From assembly GCA_013398955.1 (NCBI GenBank), contig VWPU01005414.1, forward strand, positions 124,001-188,000: a DNA stretch of 64,000 bases, in the 5' to 3' direction. The position numbers were made by a program, and so were the translations under genes. The stretch's first letter is position 1, and every line of letters begins with the position of its first letter. Of this stretch, positions 38,839 through 51,117 are shown in pieces. The notes under the pieces were generated by a model, which saw nothing but the letters and a program-made list of their open reading frames with translations, was not told the DNA's origin and did not search any database. This DNA is from Callaeas wilsoni (lineage: Eukaryota; Chordata; Aves; Passeriformes; Callaeidae).

Positions 38839-40687
38839 TACATGGCACTGTAGACTAAGGGCAGAAAAAAAATTACTGCACCTGCCCAGGCTCAGTGTTT
38901 CTGTAAATATTTATTTCATAGAAACTGGCACTTGAATTTTGCCGATTTAGCTAGATAAATGACCTGTCTTAATTAACTACACTGGTGTGCATTTTATGGA
39001 AAAGTTTTACCATAATTAGGGTGATGTCATAACAAGTTTGTTTTCCAAAAAACCCAAAGGGAAGCTGTTAACTGCCTTTTGCATAGTTACTGGGTTATTT
39101 ATCTTGAAAGGAGAAGAGAATGTCAGCCATATGCCTAAACCAATATCCTTTTCTACCAAATTAATTTACAGAGCCTAAACAACCGCCTTTAGAATCTCCA
39201 AATGCTGGTGATGGCCACAGCATGAGCCTAATGCAGGCAGCTGCTAAACAAGAAGCAGATGACAAACGTTTCCAAGGGTTCAGATGAACATTTTCCAGAG
39301 GGGAACCATGTGTCATGGCAGGTTCATGCTGCTAAATTGGACCATATGTGGGTGTGAATCTCAGTGGGAAAACATGATCTTTTCTGGTTCCACTGCCAGT
39401 TTTCTGTGTTTGGTGATAATAGACCCAACAGTAGAAATATGATTGATGTCTGTGATCCAGTAAATGGTGCCTATATGTAAAAGCTTTCACACCATGTCTG
39501 AAGGAAACAGAGGGTCCTTTTGTTAGTGGAGTGGGAGCCTTCGGTCAAGAGAACCAGAGCAGGAAGTATAATAACTGAAAGATCAATGTTACCCCTACTA
39601 TTTTACATTCAAAGGTCTGTGCTGCTGTGACCTGCGAGAAAAGAAGGCAAGTGATGGGGAAAAAATAAAAATGAAATAAAATCAATTTAAAGAATAAGAC
39701 CTGTAGTAAATTTACCAGATAAAAAAATGAGGTATTGCTAAATAAGCCCTTATTATCCAGTGTCAAGCAGAATAGCATGTAAATGAATGTAATAGAGATG
39801 ATGAACTACTCAAACCTTGGCTAATGCTCTTAGGACTGATAGAGTTGATGAGAATTTGAAGTATAAAAGGGTTCTTTTTAGAACAATATCACTGCTGGTT
39901 TTGAAAGATGTTATTAAGGGAAGCTAACAGACTCATCACAATCTTTTAAAGCTGTGTTCCTCTAATGAGCAGCCAAATGGCAGCTCATGTATAAATGACA
40001 ACAGTTCATTTAAATTGCACCTTGCTGCTCAGGCTGAGGGTCAAGCAGAAACATAGAAAGTAAAACTATAAAGCAGGTGTAGCAATATTTGGGAAGACAC
40101 TTCTGCCTTTTCTAAGTCTCTGCCTTGTGTTGAAGTGCTAGACATGGAGTGGATAAGAAATGAGAGCTCAGGGGATGTCAGTGGGAGCTCTCGTGAGCTG
40201 CCTTGCTTGTCTAAAGAGAAGGAATTAAACATGAATATGAGAATAGGGCATTTTTTGAGGTGTCATTTATAAAATCAGGGAAGGGTTAGATGGGGAAGTT
40301 GACGGGAGAGGTGTCTTGCAGGGCATGGAGCCAGGCAGCTCCAGTAGACAGGTGCCAGTGGGACCTGTGTGGAGGAAGAGCAGGAGACTTCACAGAGCAA
40401 ACCCTTGTCAGAGTACGCACTAGGCTGACAACCTGGTATCAGAAGCTCCACCTGTTCCAGGAAATGGCAGAAAAGCTTTTCAAACCTGGGTGAGTAAAAG
40501 GCTTTGGGCCTTGATGGCCTTTTCATACAGGCAGTGCTGGAAAGTCAGGAATGATACATTTCCACAGGAAGAGCTATTGTGCAAGGAGACACAAAGGAAA
40601 AATTGAAATATGTTTTTTCACATATTTAGAAGACTGATGAACTGAGAAATTCACCTGACAAGACATTCATTACCTGCATGTTCCCAA
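38839..40687. other. Intronic sequence, nothing recognised
   Basis: About 1.85 kb between the LTR and the duplicated segment around the ambiguous base. No family signature or credible gene was seen. Confidence 0.55.
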
Positions 40688-40786
40688 TCAGGATTTCCCA
40701 TATAACCAGCAATTTTTTCTTTTTAGTCCTGNGTCAGGATTTCCCATATAACCCATATAACAAGCAATTTTTTCTTTTTAGTCCTG
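40688..40786. repeat. Direct duplication flanking an N
   Basis: TCAGGATTTCCCATATAAC...TTTTTAGTCCTG occupies 40688-40731. After one N at 40732 it starts again at 40734-40786, with a 9-bp internal insertion (a second CCCATATAA). The single undefined base exactly at the junction suggests two overlapping read ends that were not merged, rather than a true tandem duplication. Confidence 0.85.
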
Positions 40787-41623
40787 AAGCCTGGGAATTT
40801 GGGCTCCCCCTTGCTTGATTTCCTCACTTCCAGACCAGCCTCAAAGAAAGCAAATTTCGAAACAGGAATAGTTGGATATGAAAGCTTGCATTAATCTCAT
40901 ATGATGAAATTATTGTGTGGTTCAGCTGAAGGTAGTGGTACTAATGTGCTGTGATGTTTAAAATGTAGTGCTTCAATTCTCTCTGTATAATTACCACTCC
41001 AGTCACCTTTCAGCTCACAGGCAGTATCCTTCACCTCCTTTCTCTCCCATCTAAATTAAGTTTATGTGTGAAACCCCAGGTTTCCAGATTTTCATGCTAC
41101 AGTATGAAACAGTGATTAAGGGAAAAGGAAAACCCACAATCTTTTACTGGAATAGAAATGTAAAGAATAAAAATACTGAAGGCATGCCAGATGAGCATTT
41201 TGGTAGTCCTGCAGGCACTTTCCTTCCCCCTTGATGCTTCCCAAGTCCAGTCCCAACTGCGACTCCTTGGTCTTGCAGTTTCTTTCTCAGGATACATTTC
41301 CTCTTCTACAGACAAGGGAGAGGTGGACTTGTGATGGAAGGGATATTGTCCAGTTCTGTCTCTTGCTCTTTAAGCACCTACTGGTATTTTGCAGTGAGGT
41401 GAGTGTAAACACATGTATCAGTAAAGCAGCTCTTAAAATTACATACCAAAATCCTGATTTTTATGTTGTGTTTGCAACATAACAACATTCTCCTGAGGTT
41501 GAGTAGCTTTCTCTGGCTTTTGAGAGCAGCAGCATTGGTGAGGAACGTGGAGGTGACAAGAAGTAGCCAGAGCCTGTGTGATGCTCCAGCTGTTGAGGAT
41601 ATTGAGAATAGCTGAGTCATTTG

Positions 41624-41746
41624 GAATCATAGAACCCTCAAACAGTCCAGGTTGGAAAGGACCTTAAAGGTCCATCTAGTCCAATCCCCCTGCAGTGAGC
41701 AGAGACATCTTCAGCTGGATCAGGTTGCTCAGAGCCATGTCCACTT
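41624..41746 (-). mobile_element. CR1 LINE 3' fragment
   Basis: Read on the + strand it runs GAATCATAGAA, CAGGTTGGAAAGGACCTTAA, AGGTCCATCTAGTCCAATCC, CCCTGCAGTGAGCAGAGACA and GATCAGGTTGCTCAGAGCC. This is the reverse complement of the CR1 3' UTR with its terminal octamer-type repeat at the left edge. Orientation is antisense to SLC35F1. Confidence 0.92.
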
Positions 41747-42599
41747 CACTTCTGCTGGCTGGAAAACTTTATTTTTTATATAATTTTTGGAAAGGGTCCT
41801 AGATTGTTGTCAGTCAGACTGTTGGAGGAGAGGAGATTGGCTGCATTCTTGTAGAAGCTGGGCACAGCCAGCTCTGCTCTTTCTGCTGGGGGCAGGCGAA
41901 TCTGCTGAGTTTGTGAGCATGACCATAAAGGCATGTGCCAGCTCCTGACACAGAAGGTGAAGTAGCAGGCTCAGGGCTGATGCCACTTGCCAAACAGTCA
42001 AATGGTGGTGTGGTGGAAGGTGTAAGCCTCAGTTGCTGCAGGCTAACCACAAGGGTAGGCGTGTGAATGTGGGATACATTCATTTTTGAATGTAGCAAAA
42101 TAGGTTGAAAAAGCAAAGGTAAAGCTGCAGTGGGCGTGTAGGGGAAAAAGTACAAATGGGGGAGTAATATGCAAGGTGAACTGGAAAAAGAAGGAGAGAG
42201 CATAATTATTTTGGGGAGTATTTTGCATTTGAATGCTGGAATTTTTCAGACCGCAGATTAAATCAACATTTGGAAGCATCTGCATGTGTTTTTCCAGCTC
42301 ACAAAATACAGATTGCAAGAGCTATTCAAGGCCTCTTGGTATCAAACTCTCTTTCAAAAGAGACTCCTTTCCAATATTTAGTTTAAATTCTCTACCTAAC
42401 ACTGTACATGCAGTAGGTAAATATAGATATGATATCTATAAGATAATAAAGAATAATGCATGAATTATATCCTTGCAGCCCGGGTGAAGCCATCCATCTA
42501 CGTTAGCCCTCTTCTCTGACAGAGGACTGCATGCTGTAAGGCAGAAGGTTTGAAGCAAGAACTGAGGACATAAAGCCACATCTCAGAATATATTCTGTA

Positions 42600-43160
42600 T
42601 ATATTCTGACTAGTGATTAGTTGCAATATTATTTTATTTATTTTATTTTGATACATTTTGTCTTCTTTTTGAGATCAAAGAATCTCTATTTATTGCATAA
42701 TTTATTAAAATAATGTGATAAAAATACTAAGTATTTCAACTATTCTATTGACAGGTTTTATTTACAAATATCAGACTATGAGCCCATCAGTTCACGTTGC
42801 TTCTCCTGACCTTCTCTGAAATTACTAAAATGTAAATAATAAAACCATACAAAATCAATCAACTAAAAATCAAAATGAAACCTCAAACTTGTAAAACAAA
42901 CATATCAGAATTCTAATGAAAAAATGTTTACATATTCTTCTCACTGGAATCAATTTACGTAAAAATTTTCATAAAAATATGTTCATTTTGTCTAAGCAAA
43001 TTTTATTGCTTTTTAACTGGTGAAATTGATGCAGAAGTCTGAATCTCAGGAAGATTTTTTTTAGCCTTTCCTATTTGCAAATTATGTAAACAAGAAAGCA
43101 GTTATAAATGCAGTCGTTTATTTTGAAGCGGGAATTTTTTTGGAGGAGATGCATAAGACA
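42600..43160. promoter_or_regulatory. AT-rich block with forkhead-like motifs (speculative)
   Basis: This AT-rich segment holds TGTTTAC at 42925-42931, GTAAACA at 43086-43092, TATTTAC at 42759-42765 and GTAAATA at 42832-42838. These fit the forkhead core, as in many vertebrate intronic enhancers. In AT-rich DNA such words also occur by chance, and no transposon signature was seen. The call as a regulatory element is inference only. Confidence 0.2.
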
Positions 43161-45264
43161 GATCACAGCAGACCTCAATAGTTATTATAGATCTTGTACA
43201 TTTAAGAAACTCAGAATTTGGCAGTAAATGAGCCTATGTAGTTCAATATCTTGACTACCCATATGCTAAAGCATATGCTTTCCTGGACCTACATATTGGA
43301 GGATTTTGTTTGTTTCTTTGTTTATTCGAAGCTATTTTTCCTGCATGCTATCTGTCTTGGATACAATTGTAAAGGTGACATATGTGTCATACATATGATC
43401 TATATCAGCCCATTCTTCTCCTAAAGGAGAATTTTGTATTTTTATGCCCAGATATTATGCATTCCTCTTCACCAACATTAAATAGAGCAAGGCATAAGAA
43501 GAGACCAAAAAATAGAGAGGTTGTCAGGAGAGCTCTGTAGTCTTTTGCTGTCACAACACAAGACAGCACTGATGGTTTCTATTTTTTGAACTAAAAATGG
43601 CTTGTTACTTTTTCCTATCTAGAAAACAAATTTAAATCTATATGCCTAAAACCAAACCAAATTGTTATTAACCACATAAACAACCTAAATCATCCCATTG
43701 GAATCGCCTTCTAGCTCACTTAGGAGTAGCAAAGATCCTCTATGCAAGTGCTGAATATTACCAGAAAATTATTGAGAATATGTGTTTTACACATGCGTGT
43801 AAGATGGTAAAGAGCAGGATAATAAATTGATGTATTCTGTCAGATCATGGAAAGGCTGACTGTGGTTTTCTATGAAAATCTTAAGAGAGAGAGAGAGAAA
43901 TGGAGGGCAGGAAAACAAAATAAAAAGAAGGGCTTTTTGAACTTTTACTGGTGCACTTGTGATTATAGTCAGCAACAGTACTTGCTGGGAGATCGGTAGA
44001 GATCTCATGACTAGCCTATAAATTGTGGTGGCTGCCAGATCTTTTGGGGATGTTTCTACTTTCGTAAGCCTAATATCACTTCTAGCAAAGTAGATAAGCA
44101 ACCATTGCTATGCCAGTGCTGAATGTATAGTTTTAACAGGTGAAGGCACGTGTCCAAGCAGCACAGTTATGTCCACATGCTACCTTCATTCTCTTCCTCT
44201 TCCTTTGCCATCAGTCTGGCCTCTTGAATTTTATGCCTTCAAACATTAACTGCTTCTTCAAAGTTTCGTAAGAGCTCAGCCTGGTGCTTGCAGCTAGAAG
44301 CACACAAATGTGTGAACATCCCAAATGATCTAATTCACCTGGGCTGCCCTGCACAAATTTCACCTGAAACCTCTGCTCACATTTTATGTATGTGGCTTGT
44401 CTTACTGTCAGTGGTAAAGTTGGCTGAAAGGGCTGAGCCTTTTCACATATAGGAATACATTTCAGTGTAGAAGATGTAAACTGGGGCCACCCAGTGCTGC
44501 TCCCACATCTCAGAGAGCCCTGACTCTCCGCTGTTGTGCACTTTGTGGAGCCATTGCCACACTGGACAAAGAAGGTGTAACTCAACCTCACGCAGATTAC
44601 ACTCACTGGGCATAAGGCTGCAGAAAATAAGGGTCACAATTTAAAAAAATTGTGAATGCATATATGAGTATCAAAGAATGGGAATAGTTACGGGATGTTT
44701 AATGGCACCTTCACCCTTGTTTGATGGGTTACAGAACTCTCAGCTTTCCCTTCTATAGTTCAGGACTCAATAGCATCTGCTACCTCCTTTTCCTGTCGAT
44801 TTCATGTTCAGGTTCCTCACCTATGAATATCCTTCATAAAAAATTCCATCTAGTTTTTTTAACAGTAAGGTTTTCTTTATGCTAGATGCCACCCAGTGTT
44901 TTATGGGAATTATTTTATTAACTGCATTTCCTGAAAGCTTATTATTCTACTTCTCTCACAGAAGATGTTTTACTGTTGCTGACAAACCAGATTTCATACT
45001 TACCTGTCATGGCCTTTATGATGAAGTTTGAGTCTTCCACACTGACGCAACTTTGCTCTGAGAGGGTCAGACAGCCTGTTCCCCCTGCTGGCATCCTGAT
45101 CTTGTGTGATATACCTTCATTCTGCCTGTGCTGATGAGTTTTCTGAGAGATAGGATTGCTAAGGTGACTACTACTTTTGGAATGGTTTCCTTTTTTTGAA
45201 TCATTGTGCTTATGCATTTCTCAGCATTGGATGCATACTTAGATATAGAATATAAAAAATCAGA
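43161..45264. other. Intronic sequence, nothing recognised
   Basis: About 2.1 kb with no recognised repeat except a short GA run near 43.89 kb. The 131-codon minus-strand frame at 44211-44606 has no motif and no upstream gene context, so I do not call it. Confidence 0.55.
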
Positions 45265-45395
45265 CACAGAATCACAAAATATTCCAAACTGGAAGGATTA
45301 TTGAGTCCAGCTCTTAAGTGAATGGTCCATACAGGGATCAAACCCAGAATCTTGGCATTATTGGCACCATGCTCTAACCAACTGAGCTAATGCTC
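45265..45395 (-). mobile_element. tRNA-Ile/CR1 SINE (TguSINE1-like)
   Basis: Read on the minus strand, the 5' part (45395 down to about 45323) follows tRNA-Ile(AAT): TTAGCTCAGTTGGTTAGAGC (A-box region), an anticodon loop still carrying AAT, and a B box GGTTTGATCCC. The 3' part continues AGAGCTGGACTCAATAATCC, then TTCCAGTTTGGAATATTTTG and TGATTCTGTG, which is a CR1-type 3' end. From memory about 11 bp (TTGTGGGTCCC-like) is missing from the tail. This tRNA-Ile plus CR1-tail design is that of TguSINE1, a passerine SINE mobilised by CR1. The tRNA 5' end is changed and the acceptor stem cannot pair, so this is not a functional tRNA gene. Confidence 0.88.
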
Positions 45396-46012
45396 TATCT
45401 GTGCTTCCCAGCCCTCAGTGCTCTGTCACTTTTATTAGCAGCTTGTGCCAGGAAGTTGCACTGACTCCCTTCTTTCATGTGCTGAACAGGTGTTGTGTGA
45501 CAGAACTGCCTCTGGGCTTCAGCGGTGGAATGGGGGAAAGGAAGAAGAATTATGACTCTTGCACAACTGGATTGATGTCAAAGGATATGTGTCTGAGTCA
45601 GATATACATGTCTGTAAGCATAGAAAGATGTGCTCCTGAATAAAATGATAAATGGCAAGATGTTAAAGGTTCTGTTGGTGTGGATGCGTAAGGGGGCATC
45701 CCGTACTTGTGATACATGGTCATAATTCACGCATAAATGATTGGCTACCTGATCAGTTGATGAATTTCTGGATGTTAATTGCATAGGATGCAAGTTCCTT
45801 TTATTCTAACCCTGAGTTTCACATTATAGAATTTCATCTTGTGCTTATCAGCCAGAATATCTTCCTAGCACATTAATATTTCCTCTCCTATAAATGACTT
45901 GGATGTATTTCTAGTTAGGTGTTACTTCTCATTAGTGTGGAAAGGCTACTGGGTCAATGCCTGTAAAACACAGGCAAGACAGATAAATACCAGTGAGATA
46001 TTCAGCAATTTG

Positions 46013-46017
46013 CTTAT
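46013..46017. repeat. Left target-site duplication of solo LTR
   Basis: CTTAT immediately precedes the TGTGCCGG terminus of the LTR and is repeated at 46667-46671. Confidence 0.9.
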
Positions 46018-46666
46018 TGTGCCGGTTTGGACACAAAATCCGGGAGGAAACAACCCGTGAGGGGCGTCTCTCTCTCTCTCTCCTGCCTGCCAGACAAGCA
46101 GGCCCCGGCAGCACCTCCCCGCCGGGTTCGGGAAAAATAATTTCTCGAGTGAACTTGAAAAAAACTATTTATTTAACAAACAGAGTCCCCTGCTGTCACG
46201 GGAAAAAAGGATATTGAAACTCCCTCCCCTGTCCCCTAAAAGAGGACTATGGATTTTAGAGTTCTTTCTGTAGGTAAAACCTGCAGTCCTGAGCTGGGCC
46301 GGGCCGGCCAGGCAGGGTCCGACGATCCCCCTTGGGGGGACCCACCGAGCAGGTCCGGAGATGACAGCAGGGCTCGGATGAAAAGCAAGCCAAAAACAGT
46401 CCAAAAAGGAAAACAAGCCGCTGAGGCAGATCACAGTCCCTTCTCCGCTGAAAGCCGAAGAGACTAGAGAGCAAAAATCCTCCAACCAACCAAATGTTGT
46501 CAGAATCGGGAGAGAAAAGAATGCAAAACATTCTAGTTGCAAGGTCAAGCTGGCCGCTTTGAAGAGTTCTCTCGGCTTCTCTCTCCCCCCTTTGCAATTT
46601 AAAGGTACACTAGAAATCAAGCAGGCGATGGGGAATACAGTATGGTCATAGAATCACCCCAAGACA
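46018..46666 (-). mobile_element. Solo LTR, 649 bp, with perfect 5-bp TSD
   Basis: The element starts TGTGCCGG and ends AAGACA on the + strand (minus-strand TGTCTT...CCGGCACA), flanked on both sides by CTTAT. A 5-bp target duplication and TG...CA ends fit an endogenous-retrovirus LTR, most simply an ERVL type. On the minus strand a TTTAAA box lies near 46598-46603 and AATAAA at 46168-46173, giving U3-R-U5 order. It is much richer in G, C and CpG than the surrounding intron, and its intact ends suggest a fairly young insertion. No gag, pol or env sequence is attached, so it arose by LTR-LTR recombination. The 151-codon frame inside it is not a gene. Confidence 0.92.
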
Positions 46667-46671
46667 CTTAT
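46667..46671. repeat. Right target-site duplication of solo LTR
   Basis: CTTAT directly follows the AAGACA terminus and matches 46013-46017 exactly. Confidence 0.9.
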
Positions 46672-49600
46672 AAATCAGGATTCAGGTAAAAGAAACACTT
46701 TTTTATAATAAATTTCTTCATCATGAGTATCACCGCTTTTTTATTGCTGGAGATTTTTTGAGCTTTGTGGCAATCAGCTGGGATCAAGAGAGGCGCAATC
46801 GCTCCTCATAGCTGCTATGTCAAGTTTGTATACTTCTCAGCAGTGTTTTCAGATGCACATTCTCTTGAATTCTTGGTGAGGGGGAGTGGGAGATGTTTAA
46901 TTTTCAGTGCACTCTGCTGAGCACTGCATGATTCAGTAGCACGCATTACAGAAGAATGTGCAGAAAGTGACTGAGATTTCCAGGGATGACAGACACCAAG
47001 AGCTGATTATTTCAGGAGTGATCTTAATACCATTGTGATCTACTTACATTTATTCTGAAACCAAAATGGGTGTATTGGCTGCATCTTTCAGTAGCTGCCT
47101 CCCACACTGATCTCTTTTGGCCCTCCCAGAATTGCTAGTTTTCCTGGGATTGGAACCCCAATGGGCACAAACCACTCTTCTAGGAAGTACTGGCTTATGT
47201 GCTGGTTCCAGATTCTGCCCCTACAACCAGCTCTTCCTAAAACCATGCTTGGCTTTTCTAAGATGCACAGTTCAGTTTCTGGATGAATTAGTGGAGTTTC
47301 TCTTGTTACAATAGGATAACAAGTACCAAATATAAAACTAGTCTTTCACTGATCAAGCAGCAACACAGTGGCATTAGCTCTCCTACTGTATGATACTTGG
47401 ATCCAAACTACACTACTTTATTGTATATATTTTATGAGATCCTGGATTTCTCTGTCACACTTATATTGGCTATCACTTTCTTCCATGGAAAGATCATGCA
47501 TGTAATCTTCAGTTAATTACTCTTTTGCTACCTCAAGCATGAGCACAATCTCCAGCTATCAGTAGCACTATCAGATGCATAGTTCACTTTACAATAGCAC
47601 TAATGGAGCATCTCAGTTTGCACATCACACTGCAGGTACTCTTGCCAGACTTTTAGAGGACTGCGGACCTCCAGATTGCTAGTGTATCATCTAACTGCTT
47701 ATCAGTCTCACTCTCAAACTCTTCATTGTTTCAGTAGCACAGCTACAGTAATTAGATTCTGTATTTTTCAGACTTCAAGACTACAGTAGGCAGGGACACA
47801 ACACTTCTTTGTCTGTAGATTTTGGGTTTTGTTTTGTATTCCAGCCATTATTTTGTGCAAGACCAGGACCAGGTGAGTTTCAGTCCCTGATACAAAGCTG
47901 CTTTCACCAATTTACTGAAGGTAAACTGGTACACACTGATCATTCAATTAACACATGATGTTCTGGCTAGAGCAAAACAATGCCTGAATTGTATTGCAAC
48001 AATTTTCACTACCTTCTGGGTACGATTGCACTTACATGCTGGTCATGACCACCACGTTTGTGAAAGATGGCAAAAAATATGCAAAAGTTGACTACTCTGA
48101 TTATGGACCACTTAGAGGTGCTTAGTGAACCTACTAAGTTGTCTTTTTGTCGAGTTTGAATCATGGAAAATTTGTATTTTTCATGTCAGAAATGCTACAG
48201 TGCCGACCCCGTTGCAAAGCTTTTCTAGCCCAGTCCAGCCAGCTCAGGAGGCAAGATGTGCGGGATGGAGGACTGCTCTCCATGGTTCCTGTTGCCACCC
48301 ACATCTCTTTCTCCTTTGTGTAGATATATGGATGCATAATTCTGATTTGTCTGATACTAATACTGCTAAATCTTCGAAGGTCACATCAAGACCCTGTTGA
48401 TTTAGGTACATAACAGGTATGCAACAAAATATCACCTGCTCCAATCAACATGTCATCTAAAAATATATCTGGCTTCATGTCTAACCTTAATGGTCATTCT
48501 AAGTAACTCACTCAGGATTATGTGATAAAGAACAGTTTCTTCAGCAGAATTGCCTGTAGATGTTTAGTTGACATGGTAGCAATGTGATGCTTTATGCCAA
48601 CTAATTAACATGGTTTAGTGATGTTTTATGCTTTCGGTATCATACTTCAGTAGACATGCTGCAAAGGATATAAACAATGGGGGTTTTTAGTAGTTTTGAT
48701 CATTACAGATGCAACATTGAGATTTCTGCTGTGTATGACTCCTGAGAGTATCATGACATAGGCAAATGAATGCACCAGCTCTTGCTGTTACTTGAAGCCA
48801 TTGTGTTTCACATATTACTTTATACTCATGCCTGCATTTCCTCTATTTTTAGCTGGGTTTACTCATTTTGAATAAGCCTTTTGGAATTACTGCCATGCAT
48901 AAAACAAGATTCTCATGCTGTGGCCAGCAATGAAGGAGCCACAATGGGTTGGTGTGTCTTGCATGCTTCTCTCGGGCCTCTGCCGCTGGTCACCTTGGAG
49001 ACCTGGAGTGGCCTCACAATTGCTTTAACTAGTGGCAGCGCCTACATTTTCTGCTTCATGTGTAATTAGTGGCATTTCTTGAATAATCTGGGATTGTTCT
49101 AAAGTGAGGGTTTTACCCATGGTGATGAGAAGTTCCCAAAGCTTCTATGTTCCTCTAAGGATAATATGTAATATGTAATTTGGAAATTCAGCGAACTTTA
49201 TTCCAGTTCACCAACAGTGGTGTCAGGAAAGTTCCAGGAAGGAGATAATTCTCCTAGATTTTCCCATGGCTGTACCACAAGTAAATACTCCAAGAGGACT
49301 GAGTGTATGTTTGCAGACTTCTAATGCAGAAGAATGCTGAAATACCTCTGGACATCATGGAGCATCTGTAAAGCCATATTTGTCTGCAGCCAGCCAGCCC
49401 TAATGTATTCTGAACTCTTCAGCTCTCCCCTTGGCCCTGGGCAATGACATGAAATAGTGCTGGCTATTAGGATTTTACATATTTTTGATTAACATTATTG
49501 ACTGCAGATGAAGTTTTAGTTCTGCCAGCATTGCTTCTTTATCATCAGCTTCCCATCTTATTCCATTTGAAAATACCCTTTTAAATGTCAATTAATTTAT

Positions 49601-50739
49601 TGCAAAGCTAACAAGAATTGTCAATGTTGGAGTGTGTATGTACCACAAGAAACAGCACTCCCATTTTCAGTTGTTCACCAATAGCCTTATTCCTCTTAAT
49701 AGTACTGGCCTAGTCATCAGCAGAGAGATTTCTTTCTTAGTAGATATCTCTAGGTTTCTCTGTTTCTCCTTCAGGTGTGCCATAATCTGGATAGAGTCCT
49801 TGCTCATATTTCATGCCAGTGCCTGCTACTAGGCAGCAATTTGGTGATCCCCAGAATGGGCATTTGGCTCATGTTGAATGAGCTGGTGTGTAAGAAGATG
49901 CAGAGTCCAGTCTGTGGTGCCTAGTAAGCAGCGTGAATGCCTCCAAGCCTGTCCATAGTGGTGGCAATGTTAGGTTTTCTTTCTTCTGCTCAGTTAACAG
50001 TTCACAATAAATCTCTAGGAATTAGTATCTTTGCACTCTCTGTCACATTAGATTTAAATTGGATCAATGTGTTCAGACATTACTGATGGAGAATAGAGAA
50101 AGATACACACTCCTTGACTTCCTTATTCTTTTCTTACTGTCTTTTAAAGAAAGGGTACACATTCAATTTCAGTTGGGTCTGCTTGATCTCTGAATGGTTA
50201 ATAGTAATGACAATTTGCATAGAGTCTTTTGGGTTTTTTTACTATCTCAGTCAAATCTCATGCTTTGGGGAATAAAATTTGTAGGAATCACGAATAACAA
50301 GTAGGTAATTCATTATTCATATCTGTCTGCTGGGAAAAAATGTCACAGACTGGGTAGGTATCTGGACCAACATTTTGTAATGAGTTGATGAAAGGTGAAA
50401 AAAAAAAGATAACTCATGCATCCTAACTGATTCCTCTGCTTTAAACAATGAATATTATTTCTTTTATGATTATTTGACTTTAAATAAGTCTTGTGAATAT
50501 GATTAAGATGCCCAAGCTTATCCAGAAGGATAAATTATTCATGCAAATTACACATTTATAAATGATATACGGAGATATATATATATACAGATTTCTTTCA
50601 TTTGACTTACACACTAGTGAATTCAAAAATGAGGGGTTTTTTTTCTTCGAAAACCTTTGTATTGCTGTAAGTAGCTTCATACTAGATAAAATAGGATGAG
50701 CAATGAAAAAAGGCCTGACTGCAGAGCTTGCAGAGTAAA
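46672..50739. other. Intronic sequence, nothing recognised
   Basis: About 4.1 kb of intron 2 with ordinary AT-rich composition. No transposon end, RNA gene or convincing frame was found. A short TA run lies near 50.57 kb. Confidence 0.55.
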
Positions 50740-50763
50740 GGAATAGGAATAGGAATAGGAATG
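50740..50763. repeat. (GGAATA)4 microsatellite
   Basis: Four hexamer units, the last ending in G, lead directly into the AGAGA array. Together with the next two entries it forms one compound purine-rich array of about 376 bp. Confidence 0.95.
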
Positions 50764-50839
50764 AGAGAAGAGAAGAGAAGAGAAGAGAAGAGAAGAGAAG
50801 AGAAGAGAAGAGAAGAGAAGAGAAGAGAAGAGAAGAGAA
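50764..50839. repeat. (AGAGA)n microsatellite, about 15 units
   Basis: A perfect pentamer array between the GGAATA and AAAGG arrays. All-purine on the + strand, so both strands stay open in several frames. It ends two bases before an N at 50842. Confidence 0.95.
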
Positions 50840-50842
50840 AAN

Positions 50843-51115
50843 AGGAAAGGAAAGGAAAGGAAAGGAAAGGAAAGGAAAGGAAAGGAAAGGAAAGGAAAGG
50901 AAAGGAAAGGAAAGGAAAGGAAAGGAAAGGAAAGGAAAGGAAAGGAAAGGAAAGGAAAGGAAAGGAAAGGAAAGGAAAGGAAAGGAAAGGAAAGGAAAGG
51001 AAAGGAAAGGAAAGGAAAGGAAAGGAAAGGAAAGGAAAGGAAAGGAAAGGAAAGGAAAGGAAAGGAAAGGAAAGGAAAGGAAAGGAAAGGAAAGGAAAGG
51101 AAAGGAAAGGAAAGG
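50843..51115. repeat. (AAAGG)n microsatellite, about 54 units
   Basis: An uninterrupted pentamer array of about 273 bp. Its purity indicates recent expansion or ongoing slippage, and the true allele length is uncertain because an N sits at its left edge (50842). The long frames across it (repeating Lys-Gly-Lys-Glu-Arg on one strand, Phe-Leu-Ser-Phe-Pro on the other) are repeat translations. All-purine mirror-symmetric arrays of this kind can form triplex DNA. Confidence 0.95.
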
Positions 51116-51117
51116 AA

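Noticed and set aside
44211..44606. 131-codon minus-strand open frame
   Set aside because: No recognisable motif and no supporting context.
45323..45395. Possible tRNA-Ile(AAT) gene on the minus strand
   Set aside because: The acceptor stem is lost, substitutions are scattered through the body, and a CR1-type tail is fused to it, so it is a SINE.
46165..46620. 151-codon minus-strand open frame
   Set aside because: It lies wholly inside a non-coding solo LTR and is open because of GC-rich composition.
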